DNA from: Clostridiaceae bacterium
GTDB lineage: Bacteria > Bacillota > Clostridia > Oscillospirales > Acutalibacteraceae
Reading direction: 5' to 3'
Assembly: GCA_021769555.1 (NCBI GenBank)
Contig: JAETSR010000003.1
Location: 124,001-188,000, forward strand
Length of the DNA stretch: 64,000 bases
Numbering within the stretch: position 1 is the stretch's first letter; every line of letters starts with the position of its first letter. The notes below the pieces were generated by a model. It made no database searches and had not been told where the DNA came from. It saw only the letters and a list, made by a program, of their open reading frames with translations. Below, in pieces: positions 35,922 to 43,850 of the stretch. The translations under genes and the position numbers were made by a program.

Positions 35922-36608
35922 TCAAGTCAGGCGTATCAGCCAGTCTATCCCCCACAGCAGAAGCAGGTGCGCCGGGTAAAACACATACCCGAAATACCTG
36001 GGCAGCCTCCTGCCGCGCTCCCCGTTATAAAGGCAGATGGGCACGGCGGCAATGACAGCGTAAATCTGTATGTCAAGAATATTCCCGTGCTGCACGCAGT
36101 AGAGCACGGTAAGCGCCGTAAGGCTTGCGGCGCAGAGCCAGCGGTTCTTCCTGAATATATAGAAACAGATACCCATCAGCACACCGTAAGGCCCGTACAT
36201 GGTGTCGGCGGCATATGAAAGGAAGACGCAGAGTACCGGCAGAACCAGGAAAAGCCAGTTTTTATCTTTGGCTGACCGGATACCCCAGAGGGCGGCAAAG
36301 ATAAGTATGAGCTCGAAGAAAATGTTGGAGATAGGGTTATTTGTGAGGGAGGTGAGCCAGTAGGGGCCCAGCATGAAGAGATGGTATGGGACCTCAGAGA
36401 TAATGGCGAAGGCGCAGAGCCGGGCCATATACTTCCGCCGGTCCCCGGTATGGGCGAAGCCCTCCGCCAGCATGAAGGCAAAGAGCGGGAAGGATATCCT
36501 GCCTATGCCCCTGAAGACCCAGTACCCATAGTCTACCGGCACCAGTATACCGATATGGTCTATAAGCATTGTGAACATGGCTATGAGCTGAAGCGCGGCT
36601 GATGTCAA
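35922..36608 (-). CDS. TraX-family membrane protein
   Basis: 228-residue polytopic membrane protein with about seven to eight hydrophobic segments. TraX hallmarks: LQLIAMFTMLIDHIG, GRISFPLFAFMLAEGFAHT, RLCAFAIISEVPYHLF, and YAADTMYGPYGVLMG. F-plasmid TraX acetylates pilin, but chromosomal Firmicutes members have no assigned job and are probably acyltransferase-like (inference). The start is TTG at 36608, nine bases after AAAGGAG; no better in-frame ATG exists. A strong promoter on this strand overlaps that of nth. Confidence 0.85.
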   Translation of the reverse strand: MTSAALQLIAMFTMLIDHIGILVPVDYGYWVFRGIGRISFPLFAFMLAEGFAHTGDRRKYMARLCAFAIISEVPYHLFMLGPYWLTSLTNNPISNIFFELILIFAALWGIRSAKDKNWLFLVLPVLCVFLSYAADTMYGPYGVLMGICFYIFRKNRWLCAASLTALTVLYCVQHGNILDIQIYAVIAAVPICLYNGERGRRLPRYFGYVFYPAHLLLLWGIDWLIRLT

Positions 36609-36646
36609 ATTGGGTCACTCCTTTTCACTATATTGGGATAATATGT

Positions 36647-36697
36647 ATTATATATTCTCTTTTTGCGCTTGTCAACTGTTGGAACTTGTAGTATTAT
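36647..36697. promoter_or_regulatory. Back-to-back promoters sharing one -35 site (traX / nth)
   Basis: Plus: TTGTCA 36669-36674, 17 bases, TATTAT 36692-36697. Minus: TTGACA read from 36675 to 36670, 17 bases, TATAAT from 36652 to 36647. The two -35 hexamers lie on opposite strands of the same six or seven bases, so only one polymerase can occupy the site at a time. Confidence 0.7.
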
Positions 36698-36728
36698 TAT
36701 AGAAAACAAAGCAAAAGGACTGATGCAA

Positions 36729-37361
36729 ATGACTACTCAGGAGCTGGCATTAAAGGCCGTGGAGGCCCTGAAGGCCGAGTACCCGGACGCCCTCTGCTCC
36801 CTGGACTATGAGGACCCCCTGCAGCTGCTCATTTCCGTGAGGCTGGCTGCACAGTGCACCGACGCCAGGGTGAACCTTGTGACCCCCGCGCTCTTTGAGC
36901 GCTTTCCAACCCTTGAGGCCTTCTGTGAGGGCACGGAGGAGGAGATAGGGGAGCTGATACACTCCTGCGGGTTCTATAGGGCCAAGGCAAGGGATATCTT
37001 AGGGGCCTGCCGGATGATAAAGGAGAAATTCGGCGGGAAGGTGCCGGACAATATGGAGGACCTTCTCAGCCTCCCCGGGGTGGGCCGCAAGACCGCCAAC
37101 CTGATACTCGGGGACGTGTACCATAAGCCCGCCGTGGTCACCGACACCCACTGCATAAGGATATCCGGGCGGCTGGGGCTCACGAAAAGCAAGGCCCCCG
37201 AGAAGGTGGAGCGGGACCTTTGGGCGGTGCTGCCCCCTGAGGAGTCCAATAACTTCTGCCACAGGCTGGTGCTCCACGGCAGGGCTGTGTGCATAGCCAG
37301 GAAAGCCCTTTGCGAGAAATGCTGCATGAGGGAGTTCTGCATTAAAGCGGGTGTTGAGTGA
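36729..37361 (+). CDS. nth: Endonuclease III
   Basis: DNA glycosylase/AP lyase that removes oxidised pyrimidines; 210 residues. Helix-hairpin-helix LPGVGRKTAN carries the catalytic Lys, VTDTHCIRIS the catalytic Asp. The C-terminal [4Fe-4S] motif C-x6-C-x2-C-x5-C is complete (CIARKALCEKCCMREFC). Possible ATGs at 36723 and 36729: AAAGGA at 36714-36719 is 9 bases from the second, which is preferred. Its stop overlaps the start of the following methyltransferase by one base. Confidence 0.95.
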   Translation: MTTQELALKAVEALKAEYPDALCSLDYEDPLQLLISVRLAAQCTDARVNLVTPALFERFPTLEAFCEGTEEEIGELIHSCGFYRAKARDILGACRMIKEKFGGKVPDNMEDLLSLPGVGRKTANLILGDVYHKPAVVTDTHCIRISGRLGLTKSKAPEKVERDLWAVLPPEESNNFCHRLVLHGRAVCIARKALCEKCCMREFCIKAGVE

Positions 37362-38200
37362 TGTGCGGCAATGAGAAAAACGACTCCTGGGATGAGAACA
37401 AGAGCGGCCTTGCGCTGTTCTTCCTGGAGCACCCGGAGGCGGCAAGGGCCCTGGAGGAGGCGGACAACGACAGCCTAAACGGCGCGGACCTGGCCTGCAA
37501 ATCCGCGCTCTGCCAGCAGCGGGGGATGTACCTGGAGGCAGCGGAGATGTTCCGGGCGGCCTGGCGCAAGTGCTATTCCGAGGAGTACATCCGGGAGTTC
37601 GGGGCCCAGCTGGACTTTATCGCCGGGGAGCTGAAAAGCTGCCCGGGGCCGATAGTGGACATTGCCAGCGGGCGGGGGATGCTGGTGGAGAAGCTGCTGG
37701 AGGGCGCCCGCGCCCCCATAACCGCCACGGACCTCTCCCCCACCGTGCTAAAAGAGCACCTGGGCGCGCGCTTCCCCAATGAGACAGAGAGCGGGCGGCT
37801 CACCCTCACCCCCTGCGACGCCACGGCCCTTCCCTTCCCCGACAGCTCCATACCGGCCCTCACCACCTGCCTGGGGCTTCAAAATATTCCCGGGCCGGAG
37901 CGGACCGTGCGGGAGCTGAGGCGGGTCTGCGAGGGAAGGCTCTACGCCATGTGCGCTTTCTTCCCCGAGGACGACCGGGAGAACCAGGAGGCCGCCGCCA
38001 GGCTGGGGCTCCCTGGGGCCTACTCCCAGTCAAAGCTCCAAGGGCTCCTGGAGCGCTGCGGCTGGCGGGTCGCCCCCCACGAGGGCAGGCCGTTCAGGAC
38101 AATGCCAACGCCGGTGGGAGTGGTGGTCCCCGGGGCCGGGTTCGACGCGCTGCCGGTGGTCGAGACTACGTCCTGGTTTACCACACTTATATGCGAATAG
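37361..38200 (+). CDS. SAM-dependent methyltransferase of unknown substrate
   Basis: About 279 residues with a class I methyltransferase core: motif I GPIVDIASGRGMLVEKLL near 95-112, ITATDLSP (acidic loop), CDATALPFPDSSIPALTTCLGLQNI (motif IV area), and ELRRVCEGRLYAMCAFF. An N-terminal ~80-residue helical part with the cysteine-containing LACKSALCQQRGMYLEAAE precedes it. A small-molecule substrate is likely, since this motif order is seen in UbiE/Tam-like enzymes. ATG 37361 overlaps the nth stop (TGATG), implying translational coupling, though a functional link to repair is not evident. Confidence 0.8.
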   Translation: MCGNEKNDSWDENKSGLALFFLEHPEAARALEEADNDSLNGADLACKSALCQQRGMYLEAAEMFRAAWRKCYSEEYIREFGAQLDFIAGELKSCPGPIVDIASGRGMLVEKLLEGARAPITATDLSPTVLKEHLGARFPNETESGRLTLTPCDATALPFPDSSIPALTTCLGLQNIPGPERTVRELRRVCEGRLYAMCAFFPEDDRENQEAAARLGLPGAYSQSKLQGLLERCGWRVAPHEGRPFRTMPTPVGVVVPGAGFDALPVVETTSWFTTLICE

Positions 38201-38209
38201 GAGGATATC

Positions 38210-39070
38210 ATGAAACAGTTCGCCGATTTGCACGTGCACACCAATCTCTCAGACGGCAGCGACTCTGTATATGAAGTTCTGGCGCTGGCAGAGAGGAACA
38301 ACGTCTCCCTTATATCCATCACCGACCACAACACCGTGGCCGCGTACACGGAAGAAGCTTTCAGCGAGGCCCGGCGGCTGGGGGTGGAGCTTATCCCCGG
38401 GGTTGAGCTGGACGTTATACACGATGGTAAGCAGTACCACATGCTGGGCCTGGGCGTCGACCACAAAAACACGGAGCTGCAAAAGGCATGTGCCCATAAC
38501 GCCCTGGTGCAGGAGGAGTATAACCTCAGCCTGCTCCGGCTCCTTGAGAGGGACGGCCTCGGGGCGGTTGAAGCAGATTATGAACGGTATGAGATACCGG
38601 CAGGCCGCGGCGGCTGGAAGCTGCTGAACTATCTGCTGGACTCCGGCATAACCGGCTCCCTGCGCGAGGGACTGAAATACTACGGGCAGTACGGCTTTAA
38701 TTCAAATACCATCAGGTTTATCAGCCTGAAAGAGGCGACGGAGATTGTCAAGGGCGCCGGGGGCGTGCCAATACTCGCCCACCCTGGGGAGCAGATACCC
38801 TATGAGCAGTACGGCGGGGATAACTCCGGGTTCTGGTCTGAACTTGACAGCCTTTTGAGTGCCGGCGCAGAGGGCGTTGAGTGTATACATCCCCTGCACA
38901 GCTTTGAGCTTCAGGATGAGCTGACGGCCCTTTGCCGGGAGCGGGGGCTGTATATTTCCGGGGGCACGGACTATCACGGCAGCTTTTTCAGCAGGCAGAA
39001 GCAGGTTATCGGGGGCCAGTTTGTAAAGCAGGACTCCGTTTCAAAACTAATAAACCATATTAAAAGCTAA
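38210..39070 (+). CDS. PHP-domain phosphoesterase
   Basis: 286-residue metal-dependent phosphoesterase of the YciV/Trpo class. PHP motifs: ADLHVHTNLSDGS at 5-17, SITDHNT near 40, GVELDVIHDGKQYHMLGLGVD, VPILAHPGEQ, and GGTDYHGSF near the end, together giving the trinuclear metal site. The relatives act on 3',5'-bisphosphonucleotides or short oligoribonucleotides; the substrate here is inferred only to that level. It starts 9 bases after the methyltransferase with an AGGAGG site, and is followed 15 bases on by the MalY-like gene, so all four plus-strand genes may be one operon from the nth promoter. Confidence 0.88.
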   Translation: MKQFADLHVHTNLSDGSDSVYEVLALAERNNVSLISITDHNTVAAYTEEAFSEARRLGVELIPGVELDVIHDGKQYHMLGLGVDHKNTELQKACAHNALVQEEYNLSLLRLLERDGLGAVEADYERYEIPAGRGGWKLLNYLLDSGITGSLREGLKYYGQYGFNSNTIRFISLKEATEIVKGAGGVPILAHPGEQIPYEQYGGDNSGFWSELDSLLSAGAEGVECIHPLHSFELQDELTALCRERGLYISGGTDYHGSFFSRQKQVIGGQFVKQDSVSKLINHIKS

Positions 39071-39085
39071 AGGAGCGTATGCACA

Positions 39086-40249
39086 ATGAAGTACGATTTT
39101 GAAACCCTCATCGACCGGACAGGCCACGGCAGCGGCAAGTGGGACGAAATGCGCCGCAAGAAGCCCGGGCTCAAGTATGACCCGGTGCCACTGTCCGTTG
39201 CGGACATGGAGTTCAAAAATCCCCCGGAGATAGCCGAGGGCCTCAAGGAGTATATGGACACCCATATCCTGGGCTATACCGGTCCCACAAAGGAGTATCT
39301 CGACACGGTCTGCGCCTGGATGGAGAGGCGGCATAACTGGCATATCGAGCCCGAGTGGATAGTGGGCACCCACGGCGTTGTGGAGGCGCTGAAGGTCTCC
39401 GTCAAGGCTTTCTGCGAGCCCGGGGACGGGGTAATCACCTTCACCCCTGTGTACTACCCCTTCTACATGGCCATAGAGAACCACGGCTGTGAGATAGCGC
39501 GCTGCCCGCTGGTTTATGAAAATAACGCCTACACCATCGACTTTGAGCTCTTTGAGAAGCTCTGCTCCCAGGAGAACAATAAGATGTTCATCCTCTGCAG
39601 CCCCCACAATCCGGTGGGCAGGGTCTGGACGGCTGAGGAGCTTACAAAAATTTGCGATATCTGCCGGGAGAATAACGTGCGCATTATAAGCGACGAGATT
39701 CACTTTGACATAATCATGCCCGGCTTTAAGCATACCACCATACATAACGTCTCAAAGCCCTCGGACAATATTATAGTCTGCACCGCCCCCAGCAAGACCT
39801 TTAACCTGGCGACAATGCAGACCTCCAATATCATCATCCCCTGCGAGGATGACCGCAGGCGCTTCCAGGAGATACTGGGCTTCGGCGGCCCCTCCGCCCT
39901 GGGGCTCGAGGCCTGCCGCACAGCGTACACCCGCTGTGAAGAGTGGGCGGACGAGATGGTCCAGGTTATCGACGGCAACCGCCGGGCGGCTGTGGACTTT
40001 ATCGCCGGAAGGCTGCCTGAGATTAAGGCAGTGGAGCTTCAGGGCACATATCTTTTGTGGCTGGACTGCACGGCCCTGGGCAAGTCCAAGGAGGAGCTTG
40101 AGGCCATGATGGTGGAGGCCGAGCTGTTCCTGGACGAGGGGTATATGTTCGGGGACGAGGGCATAGGCTTTGAGCGGGTCAACCTGGCCGTGCCGAGGGA
40201 TGTGCTCATGAAGGCCCTTGAGCGCCTTGAGAGGGCCGTTAAGGGATAA
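39086..40249 (+). CDS. MalY/PatB-type cystathionine beta-lyase aminotransferase
   Basis: 387-residue PLP enzyme of fold type I, MalY/PatB subgroup. N-terminal signature DFETLIDRTGHGSGKWDEM and PLSVADMEFKNPPEI are typical. The PLP lysine is about K237 in APSKTFNLATMQ, with SPHNPVGRVW and ISDEIHFDI nearby for cofactor contacts. Family reaction: C-S lysis of cystathionine or cysteine conjugates giving homocysteine or thiol, pyruvate and ammonia. The stop codon abuts that of the converging rnhA gene with no spacer. The exact substrate is uncertain. Confidence 0.92.
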   Translation: MKYDFETLIDRTGHGSGKWDEMRRKKPGLKYDPVPLSVADMEFKNPPEIAEGLKEYMDTHILGYTGPTKEYLDTVCAWMERRHNWHIEPEWIVGTHGVVEALKVSVKAFCEPGDGVITFTPVYYPFYMAIENHGCEIARCPLVYENNAYTIDFELFEKLCSQENNKMFILCSPHNPVGRVWTAEELTKICDICRENNVRIISDEIHFDIIMPGFKHTTIHNVSKPSDNIIVCTAPSKTFNLATMQTSNIIIPCEDDRRRFQEILGFGGPSALGLEACRTAYTRCEEWADEMVQVIDGNRRAAVDFIAGRLPEIKAVELQGTYLLWLDCTALGKSKEELEAMMVEAELFLDEGYMFGDEGIGFERVNLAVPRDVLMKALERLERAVKG

Positions 40250-40858
40250 TTAAAGTCCCAGGGCCTCCCTTGCCAGGGAGTCGGCCATGTCGTTGTATTT
40301 GTCCCCGGAGTGGCCCTTCACCTTCACGAACCGGAGCTTCATATGCTCCATAGCGGCCCGGCACTCGGCGGCGTAGCTCTTTGTCCCCGGCTTATTGGCC
40401 TTCCAGCTGCCGTCGGCCCAGCGGCCCACGCCCTCGTAGTCGTGGTGTATCTCAAGGGCCTTTATATGGTGCTCAAGGCAGTAGCGGATGACTGTCAGGG
40501 CGCCCATTATCTCCCCGGCCACGTTGTGCATTGAGGAGAGCTCCGGGTCCGTGAAGCGCCGGGAGAATGTGACCTCCTCCCCGTCCAGGAACAGGACCGC
40601 CCCGCATGAGAAATCCCCGGTGGACTTGTCAAAGCTGCCGTCCACATAGGCCTTTGCCCATTCGCCCCCGCCGCGCCCGTTATTATCCGAACCAGCCGCT
40701 TCCCCGCCACTGACGAAGGCCTCGGCCTCTTCTCTGGCGGGGAAACTTTTATATACGGCGCCGGCCACGCCGTGGACCTGGGCCCGGCACTCCTCCCAGG
40801 TATCGTAAACTCCCGCGCCGTCCCTGCCTATCCTGACGGCGTAATATTTTTTTGCCAT
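40250..40858 (-). CDS. rnhA: Ribonuclease HI with N-terminal viroplasmin-like RNA-binding domain
   Basis: Degrades the RNA strand of RNA:DNA hybrids. 202 residues. Residues 1-48 form the small caulimovirus-viroplasmin/RNase H N-terminal domain (KKYYAVRIGRDGAGVYDTWEEC, VHGVAGAVYKSF) that binds hybrids; a Gly/Asn-rich linker leads to the catalytic domain. The acidic residues are in KAYVDGSFD, VAGEIMGA, IHHDYEGVG and KYNDMADSLA, so the active site is complete. Start ATG 40858 follows GGGAGGTAAC. A promoter TTGCTT-17-TATACT is read on minus from 40927 to 40899. Confidence 0.94.
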   Translation of the reverse strand: MAKKYYAVRIGRDGAGVYDTWEECRAQVHGVAGAVYKSFPAREEAEAFVSGGEAAGSDNNGRGGGEWAKAYVDGSFDKSTGDFSCGAVLFLDGEEVTFSRRFTDPELSSMHNVAGEIMGALTVIRYCLEHHIKALEIHHDYEGVGRWADGSWKANKPGTKSYAAECRAAMEHMKLRFVKVKGHSGDKYNDMADSLAREALGL

Positions 40859-40898
40859 TCGTGTTACCTCCCGGGTATATTTGTCGTCTATATATAAG

Positions 40899-40927
40899 AG
40901 TATACCTTAAACCGCCGCCAAAAGCAA
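40899..40927 (-). promoter_or_regulatory. rnhA promoter
   Basis: Read on minus: TTGCTT (40927-40922), 17 bases, TATACT (40904-40899), about 40 bases before the rnhA start. Confidence 0.7.
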
Positions 40928-40996
40928 CCGCCCGGCAGATTCTGGGTGAATTAACAGTTTCTTAAAAATAAATTCAGATATCCGGGGCAAAATCGG

Positions 40997-41025
40997 TTGA
41001 TATATGGACGCGGATGATGTATAAT
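40997..41025 (+). promoter_or_regulatory. Promoter of the export operon
   Basis: TTGATA at 40997-41002, 17 bases, TATAAT at 41020-41025, about 50 bases before the first adaptor gene. No operator-like palindrome was noticed around it. Confidence 0.8.
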
Positions 41026-41073
41026 ACTAAGGAATGTATTGCGACAATCTGGCATAAAGGAGCGCCTTTGCAT

Positions 41074-42720
41074 ATGGATAATCAGAATATGGAACATAAG
41101 CCCGCCCGGGAACCGGCCCAGCAGAGTCATGCACAGCAGAATGCCCCGCAGCAAAATGCTGCCCAGCAATCTGCTGCACAGCAAAGTGCTGCACAGAAGC
41201 CCGCCCCGCCCCAGCCGTCCGCTCCCCACGAGGCGGCGCATATGGCCCCGAAATCCACTAACCTTCCCCTTCGCAAGCCAACCGTAAAGAAGGTTGACAA
41301 GCGGCTCATAGCGGCGGGAGTGGTCATAGCCGTGATAATAATCGCCCTGTGCGTCTGGTTCTTCTGGCTCAAGGGGTATCTTGACGCAAAGAACGCCAGC
41401 CCCGTATATGTCACCCCTGTCTCCTCCATAACCGGCGTTATGTCCGACACGGACCCGAGGTATTCCGGGCTGGTGGAGCCCCAGAAGATAACAAAGGTAA
41501 ATAAGGACGAGAGCCGCACTGTCTCCGAGGTGCATGTCTCCGAGGGGGACCCGGTGTATGTGGGCGACCCGCTGTTTACCTATGACACCGGGGAGATAGA
41601 CCTCTCCATACGCCAGGCGGAGCTGGAGCTTGAGGGCATAAGCAATCAGCTCACAACCCTGCAGGACCAAAAGGCCACCCTTGAGAAGCAGCTGAAGGAC
41701 GCCAGCAAGGACGACGAGTTCAAGTACACGGTCGAGATACAGTCGGTGGATTTGCAGATACGCTCCCAGGAGTACCAGCGCTCGGTGAAGCAGAGCGAGC
41801 TTGAGAAGCTGCAAAATTCCATGAACAACACCCAGGTCTTTTCCGAGGTGGATGGCACCGTACAGCAGGTGAACCTGACCCCCGCCACGGACAATATGGG
41901 CAACCCACTCCCCTTTATCAGCATACTCTCCTCCGGTGAGTTCAGGATAAAGGGCACCATCACCGAGATGAACATGGGGGCCATAGTGGAGGGCCAGGCT
42001 GTAACGGTGCGCTCGAGGGTAGACACCACAGCCCGCTGGCGGGGCACCGTCGAGTCCATAGAGCACGAGCCCGTGCAGGATAACAACAATATGTACTGGA
42101 GCGGTGAGAGCGGCGAGAAGGCCTCCAAGTACAATTTCTTCGTTGTGCTCGAGTCCCCCGAGGGGCTCATGCTGGGCCAGCACGTCTACATCGAGCCGGA
42201 CACCGGGGCCTCCGCCACCCATAAGGGCATGTGGCTGCCCGCCATGTATGTTGTCGTGGACGAGGACGACGCCGGCAGCGGCTTCGTCTGGTGCCGTGGC
42301 GAGGATGAGAAGCTTGAGCTCCGGCCGGTAATGCTGGGCCAGTACGACCAGGGCGAGGGGCTCTATGAGATTTTAAGCGGCCTTGCGGCCTCCGACTATA
42401 TCGCCATCCCCTCCGAGGACCTGGTAGCCGGCGGGCCCACCACCACTGACGCGTCCGCCATGGTGACTCCCGGCGGCGACGGCCCTGCTGTGGACCCGGA
42501 CTTCGGCGGCATGGACCCCGGCCTTGACGATGGCGGGACCGTCACCCCCGATGATGGCCTTGACACCCCGGCCATCCCCGAGGGCGGCACTGACGATAAT
42601 TATACCGAAGGCGGCGATGACGGCTATACCGAGGGCGGGGAAGATAATATTGGCGGCGGCGACACCATGATTATGCCCAGGTCCGCTGATGGGAATGATG
42701 GGGGTGAACCTGCCGCATGA
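41074..42720 (+). CDS. Membrane-fusion (HlyD/MacA-like) adaptor, first of two
   Basis: Extracytoplasmic adaptor of a MacAB-like exporter, about 548 residues. Residues 1-65 are cytoplasmic and unusual: tandem Gln/Asn/Ala units (QQNAPQQNAAQQSAAQQSA) then proline-rich. One membrane helix (RLIAAGVVIAVIIIALCVWFFWL) follows. Outside are a lipoyl-like/barrel hybrid (SRTVSEVHVSEGDPVYVGDPLFTYD), a short coiled-coil hairpin (QAELELEGISNQLTTLQDQ... EYQRSVKQSELEKLQNSM), STVDGTVQQV-type return strand, and a beta-barrel. The last 80 residues are Gly/Asp/Thr-rich. ATG 41074 is used; TTG 41068 is closer to AAAGGAG and also possible. Its stop overlaps the ATPase start by four bases. Confidence 0.85.
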   Translation: MDNQNMEHKPAREPAQQSHAQQNAPQQNAAQQSAAQQSAAQKPAPPQPSAPHEAAHMAPKSTNLPLRKPTVKKVDKRLIAAGVVIAVIIIALCVWFFWLKGYLDAKNASPVYVTPVSSITGVMSDTDPRYSGLVEPQKITKVNKDESRTVSEVHVSEGDPVYVGDPLFTYDTGEIDLSIRQAELELEGISNQLTTLQDQKATLEKQLKDASKDDEFKYTVEIQSVDLQIRSQEYQRSVKQSELEKLQNSMNNTQVFSEVDGTVQQVNLTPATDNMGNPLPFISILSSGEFRIKGTITEMNMGAIVEGQAVTVRSRVDTTARWRGTVESIEHEPVQDNNNMYWSGESGEKASKYNFFVVLESPEGLMLGQHVYIEPDTGASATHKGMWLPAMYVVVDEDDAGSGFVWCRGEDEKLELRPVMLGQYDQGEGLYEILSGLAASDYIAIPSEDLVAGGPTTTDASAMVTPGGDGPAVDPDFGGMDPGLDDGGTVTPDDGLDTPAIPEGGTDDNYTEGGDDGYTEGGEDNIGGGDTMIMPRSADGNDGGEPAA

Positions 42721-43850
42721 TGCTGGAACTTCGAGATATCTATAAGACCTACACCCAGGGGAAGCTTGAGGTGCCGGTGCTGGGAGGGATATCCCTCACC
42801 GTTGAGGAGGGGGAATACTTAGCGATAATGGGCCCCTCCGGCTCCGGCAAGACCACCCTTATGAATATAATCGGCTGCCTTGACAGCGCCACCTCCGGGG
42901 AGTATATCCTTGAGGGGGAGGACATTGCCGGGGTCAGCGAGAAGCGCATGTCCGAGGTGCGGCTGCACAGCATTGGCTTTGTGTTCCAGAGCTTCTACCT
43001 GCTCTCAAGGCAGTCGGCCCTTGAGAATGTGGCCCTGCCCCTTCTGTACTCCGGGGTTCGCCGCAGGGAGCGCCAGGCTATAGCCAGAAGGGCCCTTGAG
43101 CGCGTGGGCCTGGGGGACCGCACGGACTTTAAGCCCACCCAGCTCTCCGGCGGCCAGTGCCAGAGGGTCGCCATAGCCAGGGCCATTGTGAACAGCCCCA
43201 AGATACTCCTGGCCGACGAGCCCACCGGCGCGCTGGACACCCGCTCCGGCGAGCAGATAATGGAGATTTTCCAGAGCCTTAACGATGAGGGCGTAACCAT
43301 AGTAATGATAACCCACGAGCCCGAGATAGCCGCCCACGCAAAGCGCACCCTGCATATCAGGGACGGCCTGCTGGTGAACTCTGCCGGCAAGCCCTTGAAT
43401 CCCAATGCCCGGCCCGGGGTTCCGGCGGCTCCCGCTCCCCCGGCGAAGGAGCCTGCCCCTGCGGACAGAACGGCGGAGATAACCGCTCCAAGGATAAAGG
43501 CACCCAAACTTCCAAAACTCCCGAAGCTCCCCAAGCTGCCCAAGCCCGGGAAGCCCAAGGCTCCCGAAGAGGAGGCTGCTCTTCCCCAGGCACAGCAGAG
43601 CGCGGCCCCCGCTCCCGCGGCAGCGCAGGAGGCGCCAGTGATTTCTGAACCTGTCAGGCCGAAGGCGCCTGTGGGGTCACAGCATGAGCCTCCAAGGCCG
43701 AAGGAGCCCGCAGAGCCTCAAGCGCCGCCCAGGGAGGAGATAAGCGGCCAGACCATTATCGCCGCACTTGAGCGCCAGCTTCAGGAGCTGAACAATAAGC
43801 AGGACCCGTCCGGTCCCGCAGAAGGGGAGGGTCCGGCTGATGAAAAATAA
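42717..43850 (+). CDS. MacB-type ABC ATPase with Pro/Lys-rich C-terminal tail
   Basis: ATPase subunit of the exporter, 377 residues. Residues 1 to about 225 are a canonical LolD/MacB ATPase: MGPSGSGKTTLMNIIGCLD (Walker A), QLSGGQCQRVAIARAI (signature), ILLADEPTGALDT (Walker B), ITHEPEIAAHA (switch His). Unlike ordinary family members, which end here, ~150 residues follow: an Ala/Pro block, a run of LPK triplets (KAPKLPKLPKLPKLPKPGK), another Ala/Gln/Pro block and a final short amphipathic helix SGQTIIAALERQLQELNNK. The tail could tether the ATPase to a partner, for example the equally odd N-terminus of the first adaptor (inference). The start overlaps the upstream stop by ATGA. Confidence 0.88.
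   Translation: MMLELRDIYKTYTQGKLEVPVLGGISLTVEEGEYLAIMGPSGSGKTTLMNIIGCLDSATSGEYILEGEDIAGVSEKRMSEVRLHSIGFVFQSFYLLSRQSALENVALPLLYSGVRRRERQAIARRALERVGLGDRTDFKPTQLSGGQCQRVAIARAIVNSPKILLADEPTGALDTRSGEQIMEIFQSLNDEGVTIVMITHEPEIAAHAKRTLHIRDGLLVNSAGKPLNPNARPGVPAAPAPPAKEPAPADRTAEITAPRIKAPKLPKLPKLPKLPKPGKPKAPEEEAALPQAQQSAAPAPAAAQEAPVISEPVRPKAPVGSQHEPPRPKEPAEPQAPPREEISGQTIIAALERQLQELNNKQDPSGPAEGEGPADEK

Noticed and set aside
40951..42222. Open frame of about 423 codons on - opposite the first adaptor
   Set aside because: Leu/Gly/Val-rich shadow without start site; the + frame carries the adaptor domains and a strong promoter.
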